From contig NC_136004.1 in NCBI RefSeq assembly GCF_048128805.1, positions 18,474,185 to 18,538,184 of the forward strand: 64,000 nt of DNA, written 5' to 3'. Positions within the stretch are counted from its first letter, which is position 1. Each line of letters starts with the position of its first letter. A program made the position numbers and the translations under genes. Source of the DNA: Centroberyx gerrardi (taxonomy: Eukaryota > Chordata > Actinopteri > Beryciformes > Berycidae). The notes under the pieces were generated by a model, which worked only from the letters and a program-made list of their open reading frames with translations, ran no database searches and was not told the DNA's origin. Positions 36,690-47,614 of this stretch are shown here, piece by piece.

Positions 36690-37131
36690 TTCCCTTTACA
36701 GAATGAAAATAGGGACCATGTGTTTGGTCATGTGACCACGCTACGTACTAAAAACGACGTGAATGACGTAGCGTTGTAGGCTTCACTAGTTTCCTCAACC
36801 AAACACTCACTGATATTGTGTGATAAAACTGGAAGTCAGCCGGTGGGCGAGGGGGTCTTTATTTAGAAAAAAAGATACAAACGAAGCGGACTTGATCTTT
36901 ATAAACAAACGCCGTCGGTGCTGTATTGAAACTTGGGTTCATGGTAGAGAAGACGGCGAGAAATCCTGTTTGTAACCCTACCGAAGGCTGATTTTATTTT
37001 TCTGTGGCTGTCGAAAGGCGGGGAATACAAAGCGACGTGTGCCCAAATCCATTAAATTTGCACTCGCCGAGGCAAAATCAGGATTACTGTAAAAACCAAT
37101 TCGTGCAACTGTGACTGGTCAGCAATAGTAC
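36690..37131 (+). promoter_or_regulatory. arl15: arl15 promoter and 5' UTR
   Basis: This is an island of CpG-containing sequence in otherwise CpG-poor DNA. It contains GTCATGTGAC at 36727-36736 (E-box/M-box type), then GACGTG and TGACGTAG at 36756-36771 (CRE-like). Downstream is purine-rich and CpG-containing sequence running up to the coding start. An in-frame TAG at 37126-37128 closes the frame two codons before the ATG. The transcription start is not determinable by eye; somewhere around 36.8-36.95 kb seems likely. Confidence 0.6.
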
Positions 37132-37143
37132 ATGGATTATCTG
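37132..37143 (+). CDS. arl15: ADP-ribosylation factor-like 15, coding part of exon 1 (partial gene)
   Basis: Four codons, Met-Asp-Tyr-Leu, are followed directly by a consensus donor GTGAGT in phase 0. As I recall it, human ARL15 contains Tyr-Met-Asp-Tyr-Leu near residues 12-16, followed by Cys-Phe-Arg-Ala. Here Tyr-Met-Asp-Tyr-Leu is also encoded, but with a TAG just before the Tyr, so translation in this transcript would start at the Met. Position and strand support the call: in human, ARL15 and SNX18 are close neighbours transcribed away from each other, as here. ARL15 is a Golgi/endosome-associated ARF-like GTPase linked to magnesium transporter (CNNM) regulation and metabolic traits. No later exon (P-loop GxTGSGKT region) was found before the window ends. 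The evidence is short, so the call leans on synteny. Confidence 0.65.
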
Positions 37144-38906
37144 GTGAGTAACTGAATCGTTTTGCATTGGTAGCCTATTGCTTTTTCTAACCAAATATTG
37201 ACTTGGTTTCTTGCCATTTGGCTCCTTATCCAGACAGTGGACTGTCATTCAGGTGTGACTGTCAACAATTATGTGAAGTAAGTTAGCTAACCAGGGCTTC
37301 GTTGTTTTGCTAATGTGTCAGTTCAATAGGTTTTATCATTTCAGTGTCTTCTGTGAACTAGGTCTAACTGGTCGACCCACATCCTGATCTGTTTACATGT
37401 GAAACATGATCACATTATTTAACTACTCCCTTTAAGTGTTGTTACCTAATGTGGCATTAAGCTTTTACTTTTCAAACGGCTTGAAAACTTGCTGCTGAGC
37501 TTAGCTGCTCTGTAAAAAGTGTTAGCTAGGCTACTTTGAGTCATGATGTCATTTGGGTCAGCAACTTCAATGTCTATACTGCACTGACATTAGGCCGTGA
37601 AATTAGCTTAGCGTTACGTTTTGGGTTGAGATATTACGTGTTTATTTTGTCATTGCTGTGGTCAGTAGACCTGTTACAATGCAGGCTACTGTACCAACTT
37701 GGGCCTGGGAGATTACGGTTTTGGGCCTTTGCCCACATTCTAGGGATGGGATGGGTGCTGCTTTAACAGTGCAACAATGGGGAGGAAGTTGTAGCTATAG
37801 GCTTTCCCAGGGAATTTATAAAGCCAGAGGAAAGAGTACACAGACATGGTGTCGTCACATTACAAGGACAGTGACACTGTGAAATGCTGAGGAACTTGCC
37901 CACCCAGTGTTATCAGCTTGTTTATAATGGGCCTCACAAGACGTGTGGGACCTAAAAAGAACTTTGAACTTTTACTTTATCAGGACATTTCTTGAGTTCA
38001 GATTACACAGCAATGTCCTTTCCAGTAATTGGCACCAAAAACAGTTGTGTCACAGTTCTCACAAACTGATTAATGTCTACCTTGTCTGTGCTTCTGGCCT
38101 TGCAGTAACACATCTTGTGGGGAATAAAAAGGCACCAATGTGGAGCATTCATAGTTTAAATAAGTTAAATAAGTTATTCTGTAATCTTAGATGTTAATGG
38201 AAAGTGTCTGAAACCAAAGATAAACATTAGAGGCAATGCTGTCAAAGGGAGCACCCTCACCAGTTGTAATGAATGTTGCCCTCACCTCTTTCCTTTCTCT
38301 CCTTGACTCTCTGCAATAAGAGAACAGGATCAACCTTTTTTCCCTCATCTAGTCATTGGGGAAGGATTGCTGCAAGTTGCAATAAACTGCAACCACCAAC
38401 TGTAACCAGTATATTTTGATCAGTTTTGAAATATGATTGTATTCCATGCACGTGCATATAATCCTGCATATTTAGGGGAAAAATTTGTTTTCCGGCTTGA
38501 GGGATTTATTCTTTTCTGTGACCGTCACTTTTCTGTGGGTCCAGCCCGCTGTGGAAAAAAAGCACAGCTGTAACTCTGTGGACTGTCGGAGCCGAGTGCT
38601 TGGCTGTCCTCAGAGGTCAGGCACTCAATAGGCGCTGGGCCTCCTTTCCTGCTGTGCAGCACTGGAGACCTGGCACAAAACTTGGGCTCCAACTAGCCTG
38701 CCTCTCTCCCAGCAATCAAAAGGCGCTTCTCATATTTGAAAATTAAACTTTAACAAATGTATGTAGTATTCCTTCCTGTTCATGCTTTTACCCAGGCAAG
38801 GTTTGGAGGTGTTATTGCCCTAGTAACCTAAGGCCAGTTGGGATGAACTTGACTGAAATTGTTGCACATTGCTGGGCAATTACTGTACTGTTTGACTTGT
38901 GAAACC

Positions 38907-38939
38907 GAAACAGAATCCACCTATGGTGGATTCTGTTTC
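38907..38939. repeat. Perfect hairpin: 15-bp inverted repeat, 3-nt loop
   Basis: GAAACAGAATCCACC at 38907-38921 is followed by TAT and then its exact reverse complement at 38925-38939. The flanks do not extend the pairing. Confidence 0.95.
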
Positions 38940-41661
38940 AACTAGGGACAGGAGCATGTTGAAGCGCCATACCCCTGCATGGTCAGCATAGTGTTAAAAA
39001 AGAACACACAAAACGGCTGCACCGAGAGAGGAATTCGGTGCTAGCTGTTGCCATGACACAGCCTTACCAAATTACAAGTGCACTGTGTGGTGAACTCTCA
39101 GACCCTGATGTGTCGAAGACTTTGACAAATTTGACAAATTGCAGTTGTTGTGGGTGACATCCTAGATGTACTTTGTGTGTGAGGAAACCAGACTATGAAT
39201 ATATTGGTAATTTTCTAAACATGTGCATGGGCATGCAGCGTTATTCTTCAGTGCTTTTACAGTAGCAGATAAGGTACTTTTGTAAATAATGCTTTGTGCT
39301 GCAAAGACATTGTCTATCATACTCCTATTCTTGGCCTTATGCAAACTAGGGCTCTTTCACCGCACTTAAGTTATGGATGTAGACAAATTCACAGACTGTA
39401 GGCTATTTCTGCAGACTTAAACAACTTTTGCCTTTGTAGAAGAGATAACTAGATATTTCCGCTACACAGGAATGATTACCCTTCAGGTACATCGACATTC
39501 AAGTCATATCTCTATCTTTGCCCTAAAGGAAACCAGATCTATGGTGCTGTAAAAAGATTTCATTTTGTCTGATGCAGAAACAGCCAGTATGTGTTCTGTG
39601 GAATTTAAATTATGATCGACTAGCCTGGATTCAATGATAACAACCCCCCACATTGACCCCAGACAATGGTAGTGGTGGGTGAGAAGGAATAACTAGACAG
39701 ATCCTCCTCTAACAAGGGGCTGACCCACACTTCTACACATCTGCCTCATGTTCAGGAGGCATGAAATGGGAGGAAAATTGGGTGCAATGGGGTGACTGTT
39801 AGTTTATCCAATTACTTCACTGATTGTTTTTTTTTTTTCAATGCAACAGCTCTGTTGAATAGTTGCTTTTGATTGGCTTGGAAATATGCATTTATTTTGT
39901 TAAACGCCTGACCTAAATACGTTGAAGTGGGTGGCTGGAATACTGATCTCACATTATACTTGGGCTGGAATGGTACATGTCAAGAAAACGTACCCATTCG
40001 ATACACCTCTCTCTGTTCGGGACACACAAGTGAATGAATAACATTTAGTTTAAACATGACTGGTGATTGGGAAAAATACAGGCTAATAGCTAAACCACTT
40101 GCTGGCTTTGTGTTGTTTTAAAACTGGTTGAATTGTAAGATAAAGTGACCACTGACTATCTGAATTTACAGTCGGCTAATCCTGCAAGATCCAACTTCAT
40201 GGCGGTTGTTGGCTATAAATTAACTTTTAAAAAATTTTTTTTATCCAGATTGTATCTAAATCTAAAAGGCATCTCCAGTGTCCACATAGAGACTGGATTG
40301 CACTTTTCTTTGCAAAATGCAGACTTGCTGTGCATATTACTTCCTCTAGTAATATTTACATCCTTTAGAGAGATGGCAAGCCCTATGGAAATTGCATTAC
40401 TACGTGTAGGCTACTCTTTCCTTACTTCTGAAAATGGAGGAAGAAGTCATCCTAGCCAGGTATACCATAGGCATCAGCTGAGAAGGCAGTTTTATGCAGC
40501 TGTTGTCATTACTATTAATAGTTTTCTCAGACCAAAATGACAGACTCCTGGTCTCGTCTGTTCCCTATCCATAAGAGTCCTATCTATGTGCTACTGTTTT
40601 CAGTTAGCTAGTTTTAAGTTACGATCCAAGCTGCCTACCACCTGTTTGCTTTGGTCCTGGTTGGATCTGTGCACAAATCCTTATTTCCTTTTCACGTGGT
40701 TGTTGTATGTAGATTGGAAAAGCAATTGCATTTGAACTTTGTTAATATGAACACCTCTGGAGGTGGGTTGGGTGCATTTCTATGTGGTTAAGCTCTATTC
40801 TGACTACAATCTGAACAATCTGATGCATGTTAATAGCCAGGTGTAGTTTGCCCAACCGCATCAAAATGGACAACAAGCAGCGCATTGCACAGGCTGTCAT
40901 CTTCTCAGAAATCTCACCCTCATCTATTGTTGTTTTTAACCAGAAAGTAGTTATTGAGTGCCAACCTGTCTCTTCCCCTCTTCCTCTTGAGTTTACTGCC
41001 ATCATTATGAGCTTTTATAAGGATCAGTAGCATATTTAGATATTGGATCAGCATCTGAAGGCATCCTCTGTGCTTTTCATGCAAATTACAAGTAATGGAC
41101 AATGTTGAATTTTCTAGAAAGATTATGAACCATACATGGCAACTTTTTCTAATGCAGTAAGAATAACTACTTGGCTCTCAGCTAGGTCTCAAACTTTGCA
41201 AAACTGTGGATGTGGGATGGATACTACATTCTCTTGACTCGAGCGTAACACATGGAGACATCACTATTTTGTCCAATTTGTTAGCCACTTAAGATGATCT
41301 CTCAGCACCTGGTGCTAATAGGGTTTTGACACTGAAAAACAATTTAAGGCAGTAATGATGTGTTAGTATCTCAGTGGTTTCCTAAATTGTCCGACCTTAG
41401 TTTGTTCAGGTTGTGAAGAAGACACATTCCCAGAACAATTAAATAACAGACAGTGGTCTCTTATCTTACTTAACGGCATTGCTGTCATGAAGGTGAAACC
41501 CACTATTGAATATTCTTGACAATTCTAGTTTATTTTACGAGAATTTATTAACGAGAGTTTATTTTAAGAATTAACAGTTCAGAGGATGTTATGATCTGTG
41601 TTTTTCCCAAATATTGAGCAAGGAACATATGAACATACAACATCTAGGCCTATGTAGCATG

Positions 41662-41683
41662 TATTTTGGAATGAAACCCTTCA
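41662..41683 (+). repeat. 22-bp exact direct repeat, copy A
   Basis: A 22-base string beginning TATTTTGGAATG occurs here and again at 43769-43790, in the same orientation 2.1 kb apart. The flanks are unrelated. Confidence 0.85.
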
Positions 41684-43101
41684 ATTAGTCAGTTGTTTTT
41701 CCTACCAATACTAGGATCTCACCTTTTTTATGAAAAGAAATGTGCTCAATGGAATCCCGCATCTGTTTATGGGTGAAAGACTGCATTTCAGATCAGATCC
41801 CTCTGTCCAAGGGCACACAGCAGGCCACAGCAGACTGGCAACCCACCACCGTAACGCAGAGGCAAGAGAGCTGATGGGAAGTTCTTGGCAGCATGTGAAT
41901 AGTACAGCTTGCGAGCCTATGGGATACGAGAGTGGTGTTAGTTTTCTTTCAGTTTTGTCAGCTATCCGACCGTGTTCCACACCTCGCTGCTGCTAGTAGA
42001 CTTCTCAGCCAGGCACTTTTCAGGGGCGAACAAAGACGACCTACTGTATGTAGATAAGAGCGCCAGCATTCTCACAAGATGCCTAAGGGAAGCAACGAAA
42101 TGCAGTTGTTTTTCAGGAATCTGAATCTGTTTTTTTTTATGCTTTAACATCCATTTACCTTTTGTGTAGGTGAGGTAGCTTACTCAGTCTCCGTGGGAAT
42201 GGTGAATTGATATTGTGCATTTGCCTAAAGTTTGGTCCACTTGGCCACAGTTCCTAACACCGCCCTTTATTTAAAGTGCATAGCCTCAAGCTATAATATG
42301 AAATGCCTTTCTGAACATTCTTGGCAGCATTCCTGAACCTCCACCCCTGTTTGTAACCTGCTAGCAGCCCGCTGATTGTCGACCAGTCTCAGGTTTTTGT
42401 TTATGCTGGCCAGCTGATTGCAGTGATTCCCGTGTGTCTGTGGAGAGTGCTAGTGAGTCAGCATCTTGGGCCAATACCAGAGTGATACTGTTGAAGATAG
42501 TGGAATATTTATGGGGTTTAATTATGCTTTGATCATGAACAAGCACAGAGGCACTTTGAGTTCACTTTTTATTGACATCCATATAAGTTGATGGACCATT
42601 TGTCTAAAGAGGCACTATAGTGGACTGTTTTTATCTTTTGTTTTTATTGCATTTCATTTCCTTTACTTTCTGTCTTGCCATCACCACTCTCATTGTCTAG
42701 GGCCTAACTTGGCTTTTCCTTACTAGTTTCTCCTAATAGATATGAAAGACATGGATAGGTAGAACAATTTGTTGGTTTAAGCGCTGCCTTACCTTGTAAC
42801 AGTGACACTTTCTGGACATTTTGGTCTTTTTCTTACACAAGAGTTGTGGGACAGGGCCATGAAAGCCTTAAACAAGTGCAATGTGATAATCAGGGTTTTA
42901 TCAGGGACTGAGGCCAGGCATAGGAAAGCTTACTCTGATATAGAGTCAAATAGATAAAGTATTATGTGCTGGCTTGTTGACGCATGAAGAGTTTCATTAT
43001 GAAACGAGATATTCACTCTTGAAAAAAGGTGACAGGTACTCTGTTAGAGAAGACAGCCACTCTGACAAGATGATGGCTGGCATGAAAATGCAGTTTTAGC
43101 C

Positions 43102-43489
43102 AAGCCTGCAAAATTAATTGTATAATCAAGTAATCGTACATTGTGATTTTATGTTTAGTGTAATTCGACGATATTGAAGTGTTTGCAAAGTTCGCCTTAA
43201 GGTTGTAGTTGCGCCCCAAAGTAATAAAGTAGTAATTTTTTATTATTTCAACTTAAATAGATAAAGACCACAATAAGAGTAAGACAGTGAGAGTGAAAAC
43301 AAGACTTTCTAGCTGCGGCTACTTTCAGAAATACTGCACTGAAAAAAGTGACAATATATGTTAAGGTGCAAAAATGCAATAAAATAATTTTGTTTCCTGA
43401 AACTTACCTAATTATAAAATTCATAATCGTGATCACAATATTAAGCAATATAATGGGGATTAGCATTTTTGTCATAATTGTGCAGCCTT
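43102..43489. mobile_element. hAT-like MITE (decayed)
   Basis: The left edge AAGCCTGCAAAATTA and the inverted right edge (reverse complement AAGGCTGCACAATTA) form imperfect terminal repeats of the common GGCTGCACAAT type. The interior has ATCG/CGAT words such as TAATCGTGATCACAATATTA near the right end, typical of fish hAT MITEs with this terminus. No target duplication was found. Confidence 0.5.
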
Positions 43490-43544
43490 ACATTTAGCTA
43501 ATGCTGTTAGCCGATTCAACAATGAGTAAGCAGATAGGGCTTCG

Positions 43545-43655
43545 GTGTCCTGCTAAAAGATACTTCAAATACACACGGCTGTTGCAGGGTTTGAACCTGT
43601 GACCTTTCCATAATGGCACAGTCACTCTGACCAGTAGGCCAAACTTTTGCCCATT
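43545..43655 (-). mobile_element. tRNA-derived SINE remnant, minus orientation
   Basis: On the minus strand the sequence reads TGGCCTACTGGTCAGAG (box A-like), then GTCACAGGTTCAAACCCTGC (box B-like GGTTCAAACC). The spacing of about 30 bases is tRNA-like. It lacks a full 3' body, so it is a fragment. Confidence 0.55.
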
Positions 43656-43768
43656 AAACTGAAAAGTACTGAATGTAAAGTTCTTGGCTATCTTGAGCAT
43701 ACGAATTAGACATTTAGAGAATACAATTGTCTACGTTGAGCAATGAACATCATCTTTTTCTTGTTTTT

Positions 43769-43790
43769 TATTTTGGAATGAAACCCTTCA
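43769..43790 (+). repeat. 22-bp exact direct repeat, copy B
   Basis: Second copy of the string at 41662-41683. Confidence 0.85.
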
Positions 43791-44646
43791 TGTTATTTTA
43801 TGGCGGGAAGCATGCATCAGTGTGAATACCAGCGTACTACACTACTGGCTGTACTGTAATAATTCATGGATTTATGGAGTTGTGGAATAATTATATTATT
43901 ACCTATTTTTCACTTAATGGCAGGACTGGGTAGGATAAGACAATCAGCCAAATTGAGTTTCTGCCAATTTCCTCTCACTTGTTGCATGAGTTTGGGTTTG
44001 TACAAGCTGGAATGTAGCTAAATAGAGCTGTGCCTTTAATGCACTGAGGATAATGTTTGGATAGATTGGCTTTCAGGAGCACAGCAGTGCTGCTCCCTCT
44101 CTAGGATTGAGAGACCTGATATGACATCCTCTGGGTTTTGTTGTTCAGTGGACCTAAAAGAACAACAAGTCTTCTTTTAGCCATGTTTTGTTCTCACGTT
44201 CTTTATTTTTAGGACTTTGATTACCACAATAGCTTACTAGGTAGAATCCAGACATGAATTAGACTAAGTGGCTTAGGCGTAATTAAAAAACTAGTTCTAG
44301 ATTGCACAGGAAGATGTTTATAATCATCAAAGATCATATCGATTTGAATTCAACTTGTCGCCAAAGCAATTAGTTGTCACTTTGTGCAACTGCGTTACAG
44401 CTGAACACTACATTTAATCACTGCAGTATATCAGCAGGTGATGGCACTGGCAGCAACTATTTCTAGACAGCTGACTAAAACAAGCTATTTCAACCTGACT
44501 CACAGTTTCGCTCGAGCAGACTTCCAACAAAGCATCCAACTCAGGTCCCACAACAGTGACTGAAATCCTCACGGCCGCTGAGAGATGAAGTGGTCAAGCC
44601 TTCATCCCCTTGTATAGAAACCAAAAATGTTCATACTTCAAGTAGC

Positions 44647-44663
44647 TGCGTGTGTGTGTGTGC
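44647..44663 (+). repeat. (GT)n microsatellite
   Basis: Short run of GT units, followed by other GT-rich sequence to about 44715. Confidence 0.8.
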
Positions 44664-45080
44664 AAAGAACATGTGCGTATGTTTGTGCATGTGGGCATAA
44701 TGTGTGGGTGTGTAATGGTGACTAATCCAATTTGCAGTCTTATTCTGGAGCCCTAGTTATCACTGAGCCCTTAATCTCTGTGGAGAGAGATCCTTGCGAA
44801 CTAAATCTCGTCTCTGTCCGCTGATTCCTCCTGGCAATATTTTTTTTCTATGAATGAATACAAGGAGTAATCCCACCCCACACAACCCCCAATCCTGCTC
44901 ACCCCCACCCTAACAAACCCCTCCGGTCAGCTCAGGTGAAAGGAAATGTTTTTTTGGATATGGGCTACTAACAGTGAGGCAGAGAGGGGCCAGACTCGCG
45001 CTGTTGACTTGACATTGTTGTGCTCCACTACTCCTGATCCTCCTCCTTCCATGCAATTACTCCAGGGGCTTGGCTTGTTT

Positions 45081-45095
45081 GTTGCCGGGGGTAAC
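45081..45095 (+). promoter_or_regulatory. RFX-type X-box
   Basis: GTTGCC-GGG-GGTAAC: two RFX half-sites in inverted arrangement with a 3-base spacer, one mismatch from a perfect inverted repeat. It lies 18 bases upstream of the ATG of the candidate exon at 45113. Function is inferred from the motif only. Confidence 0.5.
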
Positions 45096-45112
45096 GCTTG
45101 TTGCTGAGCACA

Positions 45113-45166
45113 ATGTCGGAACACATGCAGCTCTCCCTTGCCTTGTGCAGGATTGGGCTTTACACG
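45113..45166 (+). CDS. Candidate alternative first exon (speculative)
   Basis: ATG followed by 17 sense codons (MSEHMQLSLALCRIGLYT) leads straight into GTAAGC, a good donor, in phase 0. That is the same phase as the MDYL exon at 37132-37143, so it could splice to the same downstream arl15 exon. The upstream 200 bases are GC-richer than the intron average and contain an RFX-type X-box. As I recall it, human ARL15 also starts Met-Ser-acidic and reaches Leu-Tyr before MDYL, but the alignment is weak. The alternative is chance: ATG-open-GT combinations are common. Only transcript data would settle it. Confidence 0.25.
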
Positions 45167-46227
45167 GTAAGCAAATGTATACATGCTATTGTGTTGTCTG
45201 TCACACCGGCAGGGTTGTACTGTGCTGTGTGTAGGACTGAAGGTGTTTGCAACACGGTTATCTTTGGTTCTCGTGTTTTGAAACAGATAGTGTGCATGTG
45301 TGCTGAAGCAGCCACTGTTGCTTGGTCAGTGAATGGAGAGTAAGCTCGGTTGCATTTGAGTGGGTGTTAACATAATATTAAGGTGGAACAGGAGTGTCAG
45401 TACTGTGAGATGTAAATTAACTGCATGGAGAACAAGTAATCTTAGGGTTTAGTCTACTTATATGAAAATAGAAGCAAATATAGATTATGGTGCTTTTTCC
45501 TCAGCTCCTAGCTACTGGCTTGGTCTGTGGCTTGTAGTTCAGGCTATCTGAAGTAGAATGCACTTATGAATGGATCCAATGAATATTATACTACAGAGGC
45601 TGAGATGGAAATGCTGTTGATGTTGCAGTTGTTTTGGTATAGTTGTGCTCTGCTTTTGAGGCTTGACTGAAACGACTAATGTTTATTGGATGAAGGTGGT
45701 TAAAAAAACATTCATTTACAATATATTGTGAGTGACAATGTAGGGAATTTCCAAAATTGCCTCTATGTAATTTTTTGAATGCACACCATTATATTCTAAC
45801 TGAATTGGAGTAAACACAGTTGTGGCGCTGCGGTGTCGACAGGTGGAGAGGCATCTGTCAGTGTGTCGCAAATTTATGTCTAAATTTGTCAGTTTTGTGT
45901 TGACCAACGGATTTGTTGTCTGTTGTGATTGTTGTGACTGTCCTGTTCGTTGCTTTTTACCTCTGCACAAATGAAGCTCCTTGTGGAAAATAAAGCAAGC
46001 TGAAACGCAGTTGTCTTTAACTGTAGTCGATGACTCATGGCGCATATTGTCACGTCTCTCGGTAATTCCATGACCAGTTTGGTGAAGCTGTTTCAATGAA
46101 ATTCAAGTGAGAGGCTTATTTTGAAAGAGGAGTGAGAAACACTAAAATCAGACATGATGCACATTTCTATGACTCATCTTTTCAACCACTTACAAATCAA
46201 GTGAGTAGGAATACACTGGGTGGGTAT

Positions 46228-47419
46228 TAGATTTAGGGCTGCAGCTATCGATTATTTTAGTAATCGAGTATTCTACCGATTATTCCATCGATTAATCGAG
46301 TAATCGGATAAGAAATACTTTTGCTTTATTAAAGAGCACTAGTAAATATACAAAAGAGAAAAGCTGTCCGCACGAAGCTGTCCATACGACACTGTGATTT
46401 ACTGAAAAAGAGGTGAAATAGTAATTATTGATATTTATTACTAGGCCTAAATATCATACAAGTTCATAAGACTGGCTAATGTACATTTATTTACTGTGTT
46501 GAAGGGTTGCCCTACACCTGCTGACGCTACTCACTGCAATCAAACTAAACTGAATATACCTGCTGTATTGGATTAGTGCATTTTAGGCTCTAACTGCTAC
46601 TTACACCACCTGATATTTTGAGTAGTTGTGTGTGTGTGTGTGTGTGTGACTATCATAATACGGTAATAACATGAATGAAGCTCAGGCTTTCACAAATTGA
46701 CTGCAGCGTTTTATTTTCTGTGGTTATTTTCTTGAGCAAAACTTAGCTAACTTAGGGACATCATAACTAGCCACCATATTGATTTACGTTCTTAACTAGC
46801 CATTACATATAGCCATAATTAACGTGCATTCTTTACTAGCCTTCATCTCATCCCGTTTTAATATTAAGTGCTGACTCCGCCCACCCGGGCCAGTTTCGGT
46901 GTACGCCGGTAGCAATTACAAGTGGACCCTATCCTACAGTCCCTGCTCTCAGCGGAGGGAGGGAGCCACGCTGTGTGGGAAGCGCTGTGACCGTCAGACC
47001 TCTCTGGATTAGACAAGCAAGTAGAGAAAACCGGCATCAGCCAAACCAATTTATTGCCAAATGCTTTGGGATTCAACACATTGACATTGCTTCCCATGGT
47101 CAGAAAAAGTCGGCAGATTTGTCGCTAGTCGCTTTTGAGAAATAGAGTTGCCAGGGGGGTCTGAAAAGTCGCTAAGTCTAGCGACAAAGTCGCCAAGTTG
47201 GCAACACTGGATCCCAAACTTTGGACACTTTCTGTTGTTTTCTCTGGCCTGTCTCTTCTCTTCGCCCTTCGCTATTTTCTCTTTCTTTCTCCAGCGCGTT
47301 GTGCAACAGTAATAATCATCCGTACGAAACACAGTGAGCGTGTATATAGTTATATGGATTAAACGAAGCTGATTTTTAGTAATCGAGTTTCTCGAGGAAT
47401 CATTTCAGCCCTAGATTTA
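46228..47419. mobile_element. Non-autonomous hAT-type element with 8-bp TSD
   Basis: The element spans 46236-47411 (1,176 bp) and is flanked by a perfect TAGATTTA duplication at 46228-46235 and 47412-47419. The left end reads GGGCTGCAGCTATCGATTAT and the right end, reversed, GGGCTGAAATGATTCCTCGA. The subterminal TAATCGA/TCGATTA words are those of a very common fish hAT family with AGGGCTGCA termini. There is no transposase frame. Internal features are a (GT)n tract at about 46626-46648 and a TCGCTAGTCGC/GTCGCTAAGTC palindromic patch near 47121-47200. Confidence 0.85.
46626..46648 (+). repeat. (GT)n microsatellite inside the hAT element
   Basis: Run of about eleven GT units. Confidence 0.9.
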
Positions 47420-47614
47420 TTGGGCAATAACTTAAGAGATGTTGGATCAGCAACTGGTGTCTTGTGAGTTCTTGTTGTGGAACATGTAGGCAGGTGTATC
47501 TGACAGTTTCCATGGAAGTATGTGGAGAGCTACCTGACTAGCTCTGCCCTTAGCACTGTTCACAACATAGGCTAGATTGAATATGAACAGTAGGACAATG
47601 TTATTCATGAAAAA

